Shown: piece after piece, positions 18,229 to 26,818 of the stretch
Numbering within the stretch: position 1 is the stretch's first letter
Layout: every line of letters starts with the position of its first letter
Origin: Desmonostoc geniculatum HA4340-LM1
GTDB taxonomy: Bacteria > Cyanobacteriota > Cyanobacteriia > Cyanobacteriales > Nostocaceae
Direction of reading: 5' to 3'
NCBI GenBank assembly: GCA_019359545.1
Contig: JAHHHB010000042.1
Span: 1 to 51,830 of the forward strand
DNA length: 51,830 nt
Notes under the pieces: generated by a model
Told to the model about the DNA's origin: nothing
Seen by the model: the letters and a program-made list of their open reading frames with translations, nothing else
Databases searched by the model: none
Made by a program: the position numbers and the translations under genes

Positions 18229-18606
18229 ATTAAGGGGATGATTCCTTTGCAAGCTGAGGGTGATAGTCCCTATGCTGCTATCAATGCATTGAGTCGGACA
18301 ATACAAGGTGTAGCTACGGGAATAGGATTTCTGGGAGCGGGATTGATTTTACAAGAGTCTCCCAGAAAATCTGCGGCGCCAAAAGTACGCGGCTTAACCA
18401 CAGCAGCTTGTGTCTGGACAGCGGCCGGATTGGGGGCTGCCATCGGCTGCGGTCTGTGGCAAATGGGATTATTAGGAGGGTTACTCACCCTGATTACCTT
18501 GAGTGGGGTGAAGCGGCTCAATCGCTCATTTATGTTTCTGACGGGTCAAGATAAACACGGCAGTACTCAGAATCTAACAACTTCTGATGATGAAAATGAT
18601 GATTAA
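18229..18606 (+). pseudogene. MgtC/SapB family membrane protein, 5' truncated
   Basis: It has the C-terminal half of MgtC/SapB: NALSRTIQGVATGIGFLGAG, VRGLTTAACVWTAAGLGAAI and two hydrophobic helices to about residue 100, then a polar tail. The N-terminal helices, including the family's ERQ-type motif, are missing. The frame upstream of MIPLQAEG is a GGGGAAT heptamer repeat, so the deletion joined the repeat to mid-gene. It is divergent from the ssuE fragment. Confidence 0.65.
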
Positions 18607-18866
18607 TAATTATGTTTTATATCAAACCTCGACTTGACATCAAGGACTTGACTATGAAACAAATTAATGTTTACTGTGCAAATAAACTCAAGTAGATCGG
18701 ATTCCCGTCCAGCATTGTGTTGAAAAATAATTTGTTGTTTCTTAGCTAATTTTAATCAGGCTATCACGGCTAATTCAGGGCGATCGCTAATGCTAATAAT
18801 GAAAGCAGGGAATACCGTACTTGAGTTGATTGGCCAGTTAACCAGAAAATAGAAAATAATAGATAT
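18607..18866. other. Intergenic, nothing recognised
   Basis: AT-rich leader to msrB. No repeat, hairpin or coding frame stands out. Confidence 0.5.
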
Positions 18867-19361
18867 ATGAACAAACGGTATTTTTTAGAGGCTAGTGCAG
18901 TAATAGTTGGCACAGCGTTGTTATCAAGGTATATCAATTGGGGGTCAAAAGAAATGACAACTTCTAACACTGGATTTGAAATTACCAAACCGGAAGAAGA
19001 GTGGAAGACGATTTTAACGCCAGAACAATTTCGTGTATTACGTAAACATGGGACTGAACGCGCCCACACCAGCCCACTCGATAAGCAATACGACGAAGGC
19101 ACTTATTATTGTGCTGCATGTGAACAACCACTGTTTACATCTGATACCAAATTTAACAGCGGTACTGGCTGGCCTAGCTTTTTTAAACCTATTGAAGGTG
19201 CGATCGCCACTACTGTAGATAGGTCGTTGTTTATGACCAGAACTGAAGTGCATTGTAGTCGCTGTGGTGGTCATCTGGGTCATGTTTTTGATGATGGCCC
19301 CGCACCCACTGGCAAGCGCTACTGTATGAACGGTGTTTCGCTGAAGTTTACTCCTGCTTGA
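18867..19361 (+). CDS. msrB: Peptide-methionine (R)-S-oxide reductase MsrB
   Basis: A 164-residue protein. After an N-terminal signal-like segment ([17 protein letters not shown], Tat-like with a single basic pair) comes a complete MsrB domain. Zinc-binding CxxC pairs are at 82/85 and 130/133, the substrate motif [11 protein letters not shown] is near 99, [14 protein letters not shown] follows, and the catalytic Cys is at 153 in RYCMNGVSL. It reduces methionine-R-sulfoxide in proteins. The leader suggests a periplasmic or thylakoid-lumen location, which is an inference. Monocistronic by spacing. Confidence 0.93.
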   Translation: MNKRYFLEASAVIVGTALLSRYINWGSKEMTTSNTGFEITKPEEEWKTILTPEQFRVLRKHGTERAHTSPLDKQYDEGTYYCAACEQPLFTSDTKFNSGTGWPSFFKPIEGAIATTVDRSLFMTRTEVHCSRCGGHLGHVFDDGPAPTGKRYCMNGVSLKFTPA

Positions 19362-19497
19362 TCGGGGGCGTAGGTGTAGCGATCGTAGACATCCCACGCA
19401 TAACCGAAGTTATCAGATTTTGAGGCTTGACCAAGGGTGAGTCAGTTTAAGAAAATGCAACTCTTGGTCTTTGCTAGAACTATTTCCCTAAATCGTC

Positions 19498-19587
19498 CTA
19501 TTTGTTTGGGTCTTTTTTCTCTTTTTTGTCTTTGGCATCTTTTTTAGGTTTTTTAACTTCTTTATTACTTTTTCTTTCCTTCGACAT
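19498..19587 (-). CDS. Small lysine-rich protein (29 aa)
   Basis: A short minus-strand frame, ATG at 19585-19587 and TAG at 19498-19500, encodes a highly basic peptide starting MSKERKSNKEVKKPKKD and ending KKDPNK. GGAG lies 7 nt before the ATG, which supports translation. Similar very short Lys-rich ORFs beginning MxKERKxNKExKKPK are, to my recollection, found in many bacteria; the function is unknown. It might bind nucleic acid given its charge, but that is conjecture. Confidence 0.55.
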   Translation of the reverse strand: MSKERKSNKEVKKPKKDAKDKKEKKDPNK

Positions 19588-19776
19588 CAGAGTTCTCCAA
19601 CTAGATTAATGAGTGAAAGCTTTCACATTCTGCCGTCAGGGAATCAGGAGGCGGCTTACCTGATATTTTTTTAAGGCAAAAAAGAAAGTATTAGACATAA
19701 ATGCTACTAACTACCATGATACGGTGTTGTTTGAGTTTATTCTTAAAACTTTTGCATATATTTCAATAATAATCTT

Positions 19777-19812
19777 CAGTGGGGTAGCACAGCTAGCTGT
19801 GCTACCCCACTG
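19777..19812. repeat. Perfect 36-bp palindrome
   Basis: The 18-base arm CAGTGGGGTAGCACAGCT is followed directly by its exact complement. It lies 50 bp after the stop of the minus-strand doxX gene, so it might end that operon's transcript, but there is no T-run. It resembles the GTAGGGGCA palindromes at 1398 and 46809 in style. Confidence 0.65.
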
Positions 19813-19861
19813 ATTCAGTAATATTTCTTTATTTGAAAGTAGTATGATTGGGTAAACTATT

Positions 19862-20380
19862 CTATAGCCAACGTTTTATCCAAAAGTTATTTCTAAAGAA
19901 GTTGACCCTACCTTGTTCACGATCCGCCGCTGATTCTGCAAGGTTTTGTTTCTTTCTTCTCCAATGATCGAGGGAGTAAATATTAAAGCTGCTACCTGCA
20001 AGCAAAATAAACAGTACAATTCCGTAAGAAAGCATGGAAGTAGCTGCACCCCAATTTTGTACCGATGTTACCCCCAACTTTAAGATGATCATCAAGGCAA
20101 AGGTAACAATCAAAGCGCCTCTGGTTGCTAACCCAAGTGTGATTAAAACACCCACAATTAACTCTACAGGGGGCACTAGATAGGAATTGATTCTCACTAA
20201 AAATTCGGGAAAATAAGAATCTGCCAGTTGTTTGACAGTACCTTCAACAAATCCAGGGATGTTAAAAATGCGAGTGAATCCGTGATTAAAGTAATTTACA
20301 CCGATGAGAACTCGCAGCAACAAATAGGCGATCGCCACATCCTTGGGTTTGAGACTAATATAAGTTCTATTTTCAGTCAT
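19862..20380 (-). CDS. DoxX family membrane protein
   Basis: A 172-residue protein with four predicted membrane helices (about 15-33, 67-87, 90-108, 117-135). It has the DoxX-type pattern LLLRVLIGVNYFNHGFTRIF at the start and a central PPVELIVGVLITLGLATRGA. A basic soluble tail follows. DoxX-like proteins are linked to thiol or quinone redox. Its neighbour 65 bp upstream on the same strand is a type II NADH dehydrogenase-like flavoprotein, so a shared membrane redox role is plausible. Confidence 0.8.
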   Translation of the reverse strand: MTENRTYISLKPKDVAIAYLLLRVLIGVNYFNHGFTRIFNIPGFVEGTVKQLADSYFPEFLVRINSYLVPPVELIVGVLITLGLATRGALIVTFALMIILKLGVTSVQNWGAATSMLSYGIVLFILLAGSSFNIYSLDHWRRKKQNLAESAADREQGRVNFFRNNFWIKRWL

Positions 20381-20445
20381 TGCCTGAACTCCAACTATGG
20401 TAAACTAATGATGATTGATTCCAATTGCAGGAATTGGAAAGAGAG

Positions 20446-21708
20446 CTAACGTTTTTTCACAGACAGAATTAAACGAACTGAGCGATCGCGTGATAAATAA
20501 GTATGAAGCCAAGTCAGTAACACAAAAAAACGACTGCGGTAGCCAGGAAGATATACTAAATGAACTCCTAGCCACATCAGCCAAGCCAAGAAACCTGTAA
20601 AGGCAAATACGCCAATTTTTCCCACACCTGAATAGCAGCCTATAATCGCTAATCTTCCTTTGTTGAAATAGCTAAAAGGCTCTGGTGATTTTCCTCGAAA
20701 TTGTCGCTGAATATTTCGGGCTACAGCAACACCCTGCTGGAGTGCTTCCGGTGCAACCCCACTTAATGATTTACCGTTCTTTTCCACATAGGCCAGATCC
20801 CCAATGGCATAAACATTGGGTTGCTGTAGTAATTGTAGGGTGGGATGAACAATTAACTTTCCCTTATTTGCAGAAGATACCTCCTGTGATGTTGTCGGAT
20901 AATTTGCCTCTAACCCCGCAGTCCAAATGACGGTTGCAGTTGGAATTACCTCATCGTTTTGCAGATGTACAGATTCTAAAGTAACTCTAGTAACTTTGGA
21001 AAGCAGATAAACCTCGACTCCTAGCTGATGTAATCGTTTATGAGTGTAGGCTCCCAACTTTTTTGGCAGTTCGCCCAATAAGCGATCGCCAGATTGCACG
21101 AGAATCAACCTCACTTCGTGTAAAATTGTCGGATAGTCCCGACGCAACTGGCCTCGAACTATTTCCACAAAAGCACCCACCACCTCCACACCGGTTGCTC
21201 CACCCCCGACAATGGTAAACGTTAGCAGTTGTTGGCGTCGTGATGAATCAGATTCCTGGATAGCTTGCTCAAAGCAAGAGAAAATCTGATTGCGGATTGC
21301 TATTGCTTCTTCTAACGTTCTCATGGAAAAAGCATATTCTGAAGCTCCAGTAACTCCCAAAAACTGCGTTCGGCTTCCAGTTGCTAACACCAGAAAATCA
21401 TAGGCAATTGAACAACTATCTGTTTCAACAGTTTGCCCTGAAAAATCAATTTGCTCAACCTCAGCCATCAAAAACTGAACTTTCGGCTTATTCCGTAAGA
21501 AAGAGAATCGCCGTAAAATCGTGCGGATTGGGTAAGCAATGTATTCAGGCTCTAATTGACCTGTGGCAACCTGATACAACAACGGTATAAAGGTGTGATA
21601 GTTGTGGCGATCGATTAATAATACATCTGCACCAGAATCAGCTAAAGATTGGGCAGCTTGCAACCCACCGAATCCAGCGCCAACAATGACAACGCGGCGA
21701 CTGTCCAT
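20446..21708 (-). CDS. Type II NADH dehydrogenase-like flavoprotein
   Basis: A 420-residue pyridine-nucleotide disulphide oxidoreductase fold. The FAD-binding GAGFGG is at 10-15 in VVIVGAGFGGLQAA. The second dinucleotide site is IVGGGATGVEVVGA near 165, followed by FAD contacts in VYAIGDLAYVE near 300 and APEALQQGVAVARNI. A C-terminal hydrophobic stretch (VFAFTGFLAWLMWLGVHLVY) would anchor it to the membrane. This pattern fits NDH-2, which passes electrons from NADH to quinone without proton pumping. It is first in a two-gene set with doxX. Confidence 0.87.
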   Translation of the reverse strand: MDSRRVVIVGAGFGGLQAAQSLADSGADVLLIDRHNYHTFIPLLYQVATGQLEPEYIAYPIRTILRRFSFLRNKPKVQFLMAEVEQIDFSGQTVETDSCSIAYDFLVLATGSRTQFLGVTGASEYAFSMRTLEEAIAIRNQIFSCFEQAIQESDSSRRQQLLTFTIVGGGATGVEVVGAFVEIVRGQLRRDYPTILHEVRLILVQSGDRLLGELPKKLGAYTHKRLHQLGVEVYLLSKVTRVTLESVHLQNDEVIPTATVIWTAGLEANYPTTSQEVSSANKGKLIVHPTLQLLQQPNVYAIGDLAYVEKNGKSLSGVAPEALQQGVAVARNIQRQFRGKSPEPFSYFNKGRLAIIGCYSGVGKIGVFAFTGFLAWLMWLGVHLVYLPGYRSRFFVLLTWLHTYLSRDRSVRLILSVKKR

Positions 21709-22115
21709 CCTTCCCCTCTTGATTTACTTAGCTAGTCAGTCAAGTTATTAACTGTCAATATATCGATGATAATCGCACTAAGATAAACTCACAGGGGAAG
21801 GCAAAACAGAACTCACACAAAGTAACTATTGTCAATCAGCGTAGGACAGGCACTCGCTTCTCATAACTCAATACGGTTCAGTTAAAGCTAAAACTCTTTT
21901 AGGGCTTACGCAAAAATCGCTCGAAAGCTTAATTTATTTTTTTTAGGAACCGCAAAGGACGCAAAGGACGCAAAGAAAAGGAAGCAATGCTTAACTGAAA
22001 AGACAATATCTGTGAGATTTTCACCACCTGCGATCGCTTCCAGATTTTCCTCTAATTTAAGGAGGATTTAGGAGGATCTAAAGTTTTGGATACCTCAGTT
22101 ATGTAACGGAAACAT
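21709..22115. other. Intergenic with dispersed repeats
   Basis: It holds a GGCTTACGCAAAAA motif (21903-21916) resembling the ends of the element at 4261 and a GGAACCGCAAAGGACGCAAA repeat near 21950 of the kind also found between glcE and glcF. No gene seen. Confidence 0.55.
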
Positions 22116-22715
22116 TTACAACGTCGCCACAAGTTCCTTTAAGCGATCGCGTCCATCCCGGAAGACAGGCCAACCATCCCCCACCAACACCGCTTCCACC
22201 CGACTAAGTTCTGCCAACCTCCGCACAGAAGCAACAGCTTCCTCTCGATTCAGCAGCTTGTCATCAGGTAAAATTGTCAAACTCCCTGCCTTGCGCGCCC
22301 GGACTAAATCTCCTGTAATCAAAGTTGTTTCCTCTAGTAGTAAAGCCAGTTCACCAGGCGTTTTAGAACCTTGGAGTTCAATCACCTTTAGTCCAGGAAC
22401 AAATTCTTCACCATCAGACAGCCAGCGATCGCAAGGTATAGGAAAACTATCTTTTTCCGCCACAGGACCGGCTATCTTGGCATAGGTTTGATCGGCAATT
22501 TCTTTACTTGCCCTGACATGCTCAGAATTCGTCAACACAATCCAAACTACACCACCGAGGGATTTCAGATGATTCCAATCATGGTTTGATAGGGCTACTG
22601 GGTCAATCAAGATGTTGCCATCTGGGCGAATCCAGGCAATCCCATTGAAATCAATATTTCTTGCCGGATTGAAATTAGACCAGCTATAGAGATCGGGACG
22701 GTGCAAAGATTTCAT
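22116..22715 (-). CDS. MBL-fold-like protein with degenerate metal site
   Basis: A 199-residue protein with the overall order of a metallo-beta-lactamase fold: GNILIDPVALSNHDWNHLKS near 35, VWIVLTNSEHVRASKEIADQ near 58, then GSKTPGELALLLEETTLITG near 116 and LVGDGWPVFRDG near 178. The usual HxHxDH metal motif is replaced by TNSEHVR, so only part of the zinc ligands survive, although a later acidic residue (ITGDLV) is kept. A hydrolase with altered metal binding, or a non-enzymatic member, is possible. No operon partner. Confidence 0.65.
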   Translation of the reverse strand: MKSLHRPDLYSWSNFNPARNIDFNGIAWIRPDGNILIDPVALSNHDWNHLKSLGGVVWIVLTNSEHVRASKEIADQTYAKIAGPVAEKDSFPIPCDRWLSDGEEFVPGLKVIELQGSKTPGELALLLEETTLITGDLVRARKAGSLTILPDDKLLNREEAVASVRRLAELSRVEAVLVGDGWPVFRDGRDRLKELVATL

Positions 22716-23148
22716 GATGATTCTGGATTAGTACCTTCAATAATTGACTATTAATCTCAATAATTCAGTATATAGATAATAGGGGCACTGGGGATTGGGG
22801 ATTGGGGATTGGGCACAAGAGGCAGAGGTGCGGAGGGGCGGAGGGGCAGAGGGGAAAAACTTACTGCTCCCCTGCTCCCCTGCTCCCCTGCTCCCTCATC
22901 CCCCCACTCCCCACTCCCCTTACTCTCTGCGACTCTGCGCCTCTGCGCCTCTGCGCGATCCAAATTCATATCTCCACTCAGCAACACCGTATTTTTTATT
23001 GCTATTGAACAGCAACCATAGCAATACACTATCTTAATCTTGAAGATTATTTTTTAACGAACCGCATTCGCGCAGCGTCTCGTAGAGAAGAACGCAAAGG
23101 CGCAAAGGCAAGAAATAAACAATTTTACAAATTATTTAGATCTGATAT
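22716..23148. repeat. Intergenic low-complexity repeats
   Basis: A GGGGATT heptamer run from about 22791 and G-rich purine repeats are followed by an 8-nt CTGCTCCC array near 22865-22895 and C-rich runs, so the halves can pair. Further on are GCGACTCTGCGCCTCTGCG units and a dispersed fragment CGCGCAGCGTCTCGTAGAGA. Several overlapping short frames here are repeat translations, not genes. Confidence 0.7.
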
Positions 23149-24510
23149 ATGACTACTTACGAAAACATTTTGCAAGCCATTGGTAAAACTCCATTAGTCA
23201 AACTTAACAAAATTACCGAAGACATTCACTCAACTATTTATGCCAAAGTAGAATATCTCAATCCTGGCGGCAGTACCAAAGATAGAATAGCCTTAACCAT
23301 GATTGAAGCCGCAGAAAAAACAGGTCAACTCCAACCTGGTGGTACTATTATTGAAGCCACCGCAGGCAATACTGGCGTCGGACTAGCATTAATTGCAGCA
23401 GTGAAAAAATATCGCTGTATTTTCGTCATGCCTGATAAAATGAGTCAAGATAAAATCAACTTACTCAAAGCTTATGGTGCAGAAGTAGTTGTTACTCCCA
23501 CATCTGTACCGCCTGACTCACCAGAAAGTTATAACGGCGTAGCAGAAAGACTCGCCAAAGAAATCCCCAAAGCTTACAGACCAAATCAATTTGAAAACCC
23601 GAATAATCCTTTAGCACATTACTTAACCACAGGCCCAGAAATTTGGTCAGATAGTAATGGTAAGATTGATGTATTTATTGCAGGTATGGGCACAGGTGGT
23701 ACAATTTCTGGAGTTGCCAAATATCTGAAAGAACAAAATCCAAATATCGTAATTGTTGGTGCAGATCCCGAAGGTTCGATTCTTTCGGGTGACACACCCA
23801 AATCTTACAAAGTTGAAGGAATTGGCGAAGACTTTATTCCCAAAACTTTTAATCGCCAATTAGTAGATGAAATGGTTCGCGTTAGCGATAAAGAGTCATT
23901 TAATATGGCTCGTCGTTTAGCACGGGAAGAAGGTTTATTAGTAGGAGGTTCATGTGGTACAGCAGTAGCCGCAGCCTTGAAGTATGCAGCTAGATTAACA
24001 GAGCCAAAGTATATTGTGGTTCTATTACCAGATACAGGAAGAAATTACATTAATAAAATTTACTCCGATGCGTGGATGCAGGAAAATGGTTTTTGGGAAG
24101 GTACAACAGTAAGAAGTACTAAAGTTCGAGAAATTCTTGCTCAAAAAACAGATTTCCCTTCCCTAGTTGCTGTTAGTCCGCGTGATACCTTGAGCCAAGC
24201 CACAAGCTACCTGCAAAAGTTAAATATCTCCCAGCTACCAGTCATTGATAACAATCATGTAGTAGGAAGCGTCAATGAAGCCTCTTTAATGAAATTCCTT
24301 CATGATGGTATCAACTTTTCTAACCAAGAAGTTTCGGCAGTTATGGGTAAACCATTGCCAATTCTTGATGAAGAAGTCGATATTTCGGAAGCTTATCGAC
24401 TGCTTTTGTCAGGAACCACAGGGATTATTATTAAGCAGCGTGATGTTCCTATTGGATTAATTACCAGAGCTGATTTAATTAGATATTGGATTAGTCAAAC
24501 CCAGGAATAA
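23149..24510 (+). CDS. Cystathionine beta-synthase
   Basis: A 453-residue protein. The N-terminal fold-type II PLP domain has K44 in NPGGSTKDR, the substrate loop TAGNTGVGLA at 71-80 and the phosphate-binding GTGGTISG near 183. Two C-terminal CBS motifs (about 340-450: LVAVSPRDTLSQATSYLQKL and GIIIKQRDVPIGLITRADLI) distinguish it from plain cysteine synthase. It would condense homocysteine with serine to cystathionine. The next gene is a cystathionine gamma-synthase/lyase homologue, so the pair forms a reverse transsulfuration route to cysteine. Confidence 0.88.
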   Translation: MTTYENILQAIGKTPLVKLNKITEDIHSTIYAKVEYLNPGGSTKDRIALTMIEAAEKTGQLQPGGTIIEATAGNTGVGLALIAAVKKYRCIFVMPDKMSQDKINLLKAYGAEVVVTPTSVPPDSPESYNGVAERLAKEIPKAYRPNQFENPNNPLAHYLTTGPEIWSDSNGKIDVFIAGMGTGGTISGVAKYLKEQNPNIVIVGADPEGSILSGDTPKSYKVEGIGEDFIPKTFNRQLVDEMVRVSDKESFNMARRLAREEGLLVGGSCGTAVAAALKYAARLTEPKYIVVLLPDTGRNYINKIYSDAWMQENGFWEGTTVRSTKVREILAQKTDFPSLVAVSPRDTLSQATSYLQKLNISQLPVIDNNHVVGSVNEASLMKFLHDGINFSNQEVSAVMGKPLPILDEEVDISEAYRLLLSGTTGIIIKQRDVPIGLITRADLIRYWISQTQE

Positions 24511-24519
24511 TGAATAAAA

Positions 24520-24664
24520 ATTCAGAATTCAGAATTCAGAAGTCATAATTTCGTAGAGACGATCGCCTCCTAATTGTTTTCTATTAAATTTGCATATTTT
24601 CTGAAGCATTACAGTCAGCCAGTCCTCCTGAATTCTGAATTCTGACTCCTGAATTCTGAATTCT
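24520..24664. repeat. GAATTCT-type heptamer repeats, inverted around the intergene
   Basis: Runs such as TCAGAATTCAGAATTCAGAA at about 24520 and CTGAATTCTGAATTCTTT at about 24650 face each other and could form a stem between the two transsulfuration genes. The same heptamer occurs at 8525-8548. Confidence 0.6.
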
Positions 24665-24684
24665 TTCTTTATAAAGGTAAAAAA

Positions 24685-25821
24685 ATGGAATTTGAAACTA
24701 GAGCAATTCATGAAGGTCAGCAATCAGATCCCCAAACAGGTGCTGTGATTGTCCCTATTTATTTGACTTCCACCTATGAACAAGAAGCCATAGGCCAGCA
24801 CAAAGGATATGAATATTCTCGCACAGGAAACCCTACTCGCACTGCTTTAGAAGAAGCTTTAGCTTCTCTTGAAAATGGTAAATTTGGTTTAGCGTTTGCT
24901 TCTGGGTTGGCTGCAACTACCACGGTATTAAATCTGCTCAAAAATGGTGACCATATTGTTGCTGGCGATGATTTATATGGTGGAACTTATCGTTTGTTAG
25001 AAAAGGTTGTCAAAAATTGGGGCGTGACAACTACTTATGTAGATATTGATAATATTGCTGAATTTGAATCTGCCATTCAACCAAATACAAAGTTGATTTG
25101 GATTGAAACTCCTACCAACCCATTATTAAAAATCATTGATATTGCGGCACTTTCAAATATTGCCCGCAAACACAATCTGATTTTAGTAGTTGATAATACC
25201 TTTGCTAGTCCTTATTTTCAAAGACCGTTAGAATTAGGTGCTGATATTGTGGTTCACAGCACTACCAAATATCTAGGGGGACATAGCGATATTATTGGTG
25301 GTGCAGTTATCACATCTAATGAGCAACTATACACCGAACTAAAGTTTTATCAAAATGCGACCGGAGCTATTCCCAGTCCTTTTGATAGTTGGTTAGTACT
25401 GCGAGGAATTAAAACTCTAGCTGTGAGAATGCGAGAACATGAAAAAAATGCTTTATTTTTGGCTAAATTTTTAGAAAAGCATCCTAAAGTTGAGCGAATT
25501 TATTATCCAGGCTTACCTACCCACGAACAACATCAACTCGCAAAAGAGCAAATGTCTGGCTTTGGGGGGATGATTAGTTTGGAATTAAAAGGTGGTTTTG
25601 TTGAAGTTGAAAGATTTGCTTCCCGACTCAAGTTGTTTTTGCTAGCTGAAAGTTTAGGAGGGGTGGAGTCACTGCTTTGTTATCCCACCAAAATGACCCA
25701 CGGTTCTCTACCAGAAGCAGAACGACTTAAGCGAGGAATAAAGGATAATTTAGTCCGTCTTTCAGTAGGAATTGAGCATCAGCAAGATTTACAAGCTGAT
25801 TTAGAAAATGCTCTTTCTTGA
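24685..25821 (+). CDS. Cystathionine gamma-lyase/synthase-type PLP enzyme
   Basis: A 378-residue Cys/Met metabolism PLP enzyme. The PLP lysine is K195 in HSTTKYLGGHSD; other family motifs are YEYSRTGNPTR near 43, VVDNTFASPYFQRPLELGAD near 168 and SLGGVESLLCYPTKMTHGSL near 320. Downstream of cystathionine beta-synthase on the same strand, it most likely cleaves cystathionine to cysteine. Gamma-synthase activity cannot be excluded from sequence alone. The start has an AAAGGTAAAAA leader. Confidence 0.88.
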   Translation: MEFETRAIHEGQQSDPQTGAVIVPIYLTSTYEQEAIGQHKGYEYSRTGNPTRTALEEALASLENGKFGLAFASGLAATTTVLNLLKNGDHIVAGDDLYGGTYRLLEKVVKNWGVTTTYVDIDNIAEFESAIQPNTKLIWIETPTNPLLKIIDIAALSNIARKHNLILVVDNTFASPYFQRPLELGADIVVHSTTKYLGGHSDIIGGAVITSNEQLYTELKFYQNATGAIPSPFDSWLVLRGIKTLAVRMREHEKNALFLAKFLEKHPKVERIYYPGLPTHEQHQLAKEQMSGFGGMISLELKGGFVEVERFASRLKLFLLAESLGGVESLLCYPTKMTHGSLPEAERLKRGIKDNLVRLSVGIEHQQDLQADLENALS

Positions 25822-26323
25822 AATTAGGAAGTAGGCAGTGCAGAGTAGATATAGGAGTAAAGCATTCTGCGCTTTACTCCTATAGTGTGTATGCACGGAT
25901 CGAGAAATTTTCATGCTGTTGTTGTGTAACTTTGAAGTATGTCTAGTTTCAAGGTAATATAACTTAATATTTTTTGAATTAATATAAGTTAATAAATATT
26001 TTTTGAGGCATTTGTTAAAAAAAATGACATTATTTTCTCTCGAATATTTAGCTCTCACTTTTGATCCCCAACGTAAAATTGATTTGTCCGATAAACTCCA
26101 CTGAAAAATGGGAGTATCCAAGCCTTAATATGTCTGAATATTTTGAAAAACAACACTAAATAACTGGGGAATTAATCTAAATTTCCGGTAATTATATCGG
26201 GATAGTAGGCTTATAAATTCTGAAGAAAAAGCCCCATTGACTGCTAAAAAAGATAGGGCTACTGTTATAAGTAGTCCTAACAAGGACGTTGTTAATGCAT
26301 CAATAAATCAAGAGGTATTTCCT
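25822..26323. other. Intergenic region, no supported gene
   Basis: AT-rich. A 106-codon minus-strand frame overlaps the preceding gene's end and has no recognisable domain. A short plus-strand stretch at 26023-26103 (LFSLEYLALTFDPQRKIDLS) may be debris. The leader of the copper-binding gene occupies the last part. Confidence 0.45.
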
Positions 26324-26695
26324 ATGATGATGATGATGACTGAAACCATGACTCCCGAAATGCAAGCTTGTATGGAAGTTTGTATGGATTGTCATAAAAT
26401 GTGCATGGAAACCATGACTTACTGCATGAGCAAAGGTGGTAAGCAGATGGACAAGGGCATGATGAGCATGATGAGCATGATGCGCGATTGCGCTGAAATG
26501 TGCATGATGTGCATGAATATGATGATGAGCGGTTCTGAGTTCATGGGACGCACTTGTATGCTGTGTGCAGAAATGTGCGATCGCACTGCCATGGCCTGTG
26601 AAATGATGAGCGACGATGCCAAAATGATGGAATGTGCCGCTGCTTGCCGCAAATGTGCAGAATCTTGCAGATCTATGCACATGATGCCTGCATAA
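26324..26695 (+). CDS. Four-helix-bundle copper-storage-like protein, Met- and Cys-rich
   Basis: About 123 residues with repeated CxxxC-type spacing: MQACMEVCMDCHKMCMETMT, CAEMCMMCMNMMM, CMLCAEMCDRTAMACEMM, CAAACRKCAESC. This matches the DUF326/Csp-type four-helix bundle, where inward-facing Cys bind many Cu(I). More than a quarter of residues are Met. The ATG at 26324 is chosen for AGAGG eight bases upstream; an in-frame TTG at 26237 would add 29 polar residues. No signal peptide is seen from this start, so cytosolic storage is inferred. A long hairpin follows the stop. Confidence 0.82.
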   Translation: MMMMMTETMTPEMQACMEVCMDCHKMCMETMTYCMSKGGKQMDKGMMSMMSMMRDCAEMCMMCMNMMMSGSEFMGRTCMLCAEMCDRTAMACEMMSDDAKMMECAAACRKCAESCRSMHMMPA

Positions 26696-26732
26696 TCCTC
26701 CGACTTCGCAGAAGTTTCTCTGCAACCTAATA

Positions 26733-26769
26733 TTCAAGCGCTCAGACTCTTTGGGTCTGGGCGCTTGAA
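26733..26769. terminator. Stem-loop after the copper-binding gene
   Basis: TTCAAGCGCTCAGAC and GTCTGGGCGCTTGAA form a 15-bp stem (one G-T type mismatch) with a 7-nt loop, 38 bp after the stop. It also faces the 3' end of the minus-strand modBC gene, so it may serve both. No long T-run follows, so intrinsic termination is likely but not certain. Confidence 0.55.
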
Positions 26770-26818
26770 GTAAGTAATATTCTTTTGAAGAATTCTGATG
26801 TCCCGTACATCTGTGCGT

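Noticed and set aside
22757..23037. Four overlapping frames on both strands
   Set aside because: All are translations of heptamer and octamer repeats with Pro/Ser/Arg-rich products.
25801..26121. 106-codon minus-strand frame
   Set aside because: Overlaps the end of the PLP enzyme gene, no domain, no ribosome-binding site and odd composition.
26300..26737. His-rich minus-strand frame opposite the copper-binding gene
   Set aside because: It is the antisense of a Met/Cys-rich gene: ATG codons read as CAT (His) on the other strand. No ribosome-binding site.
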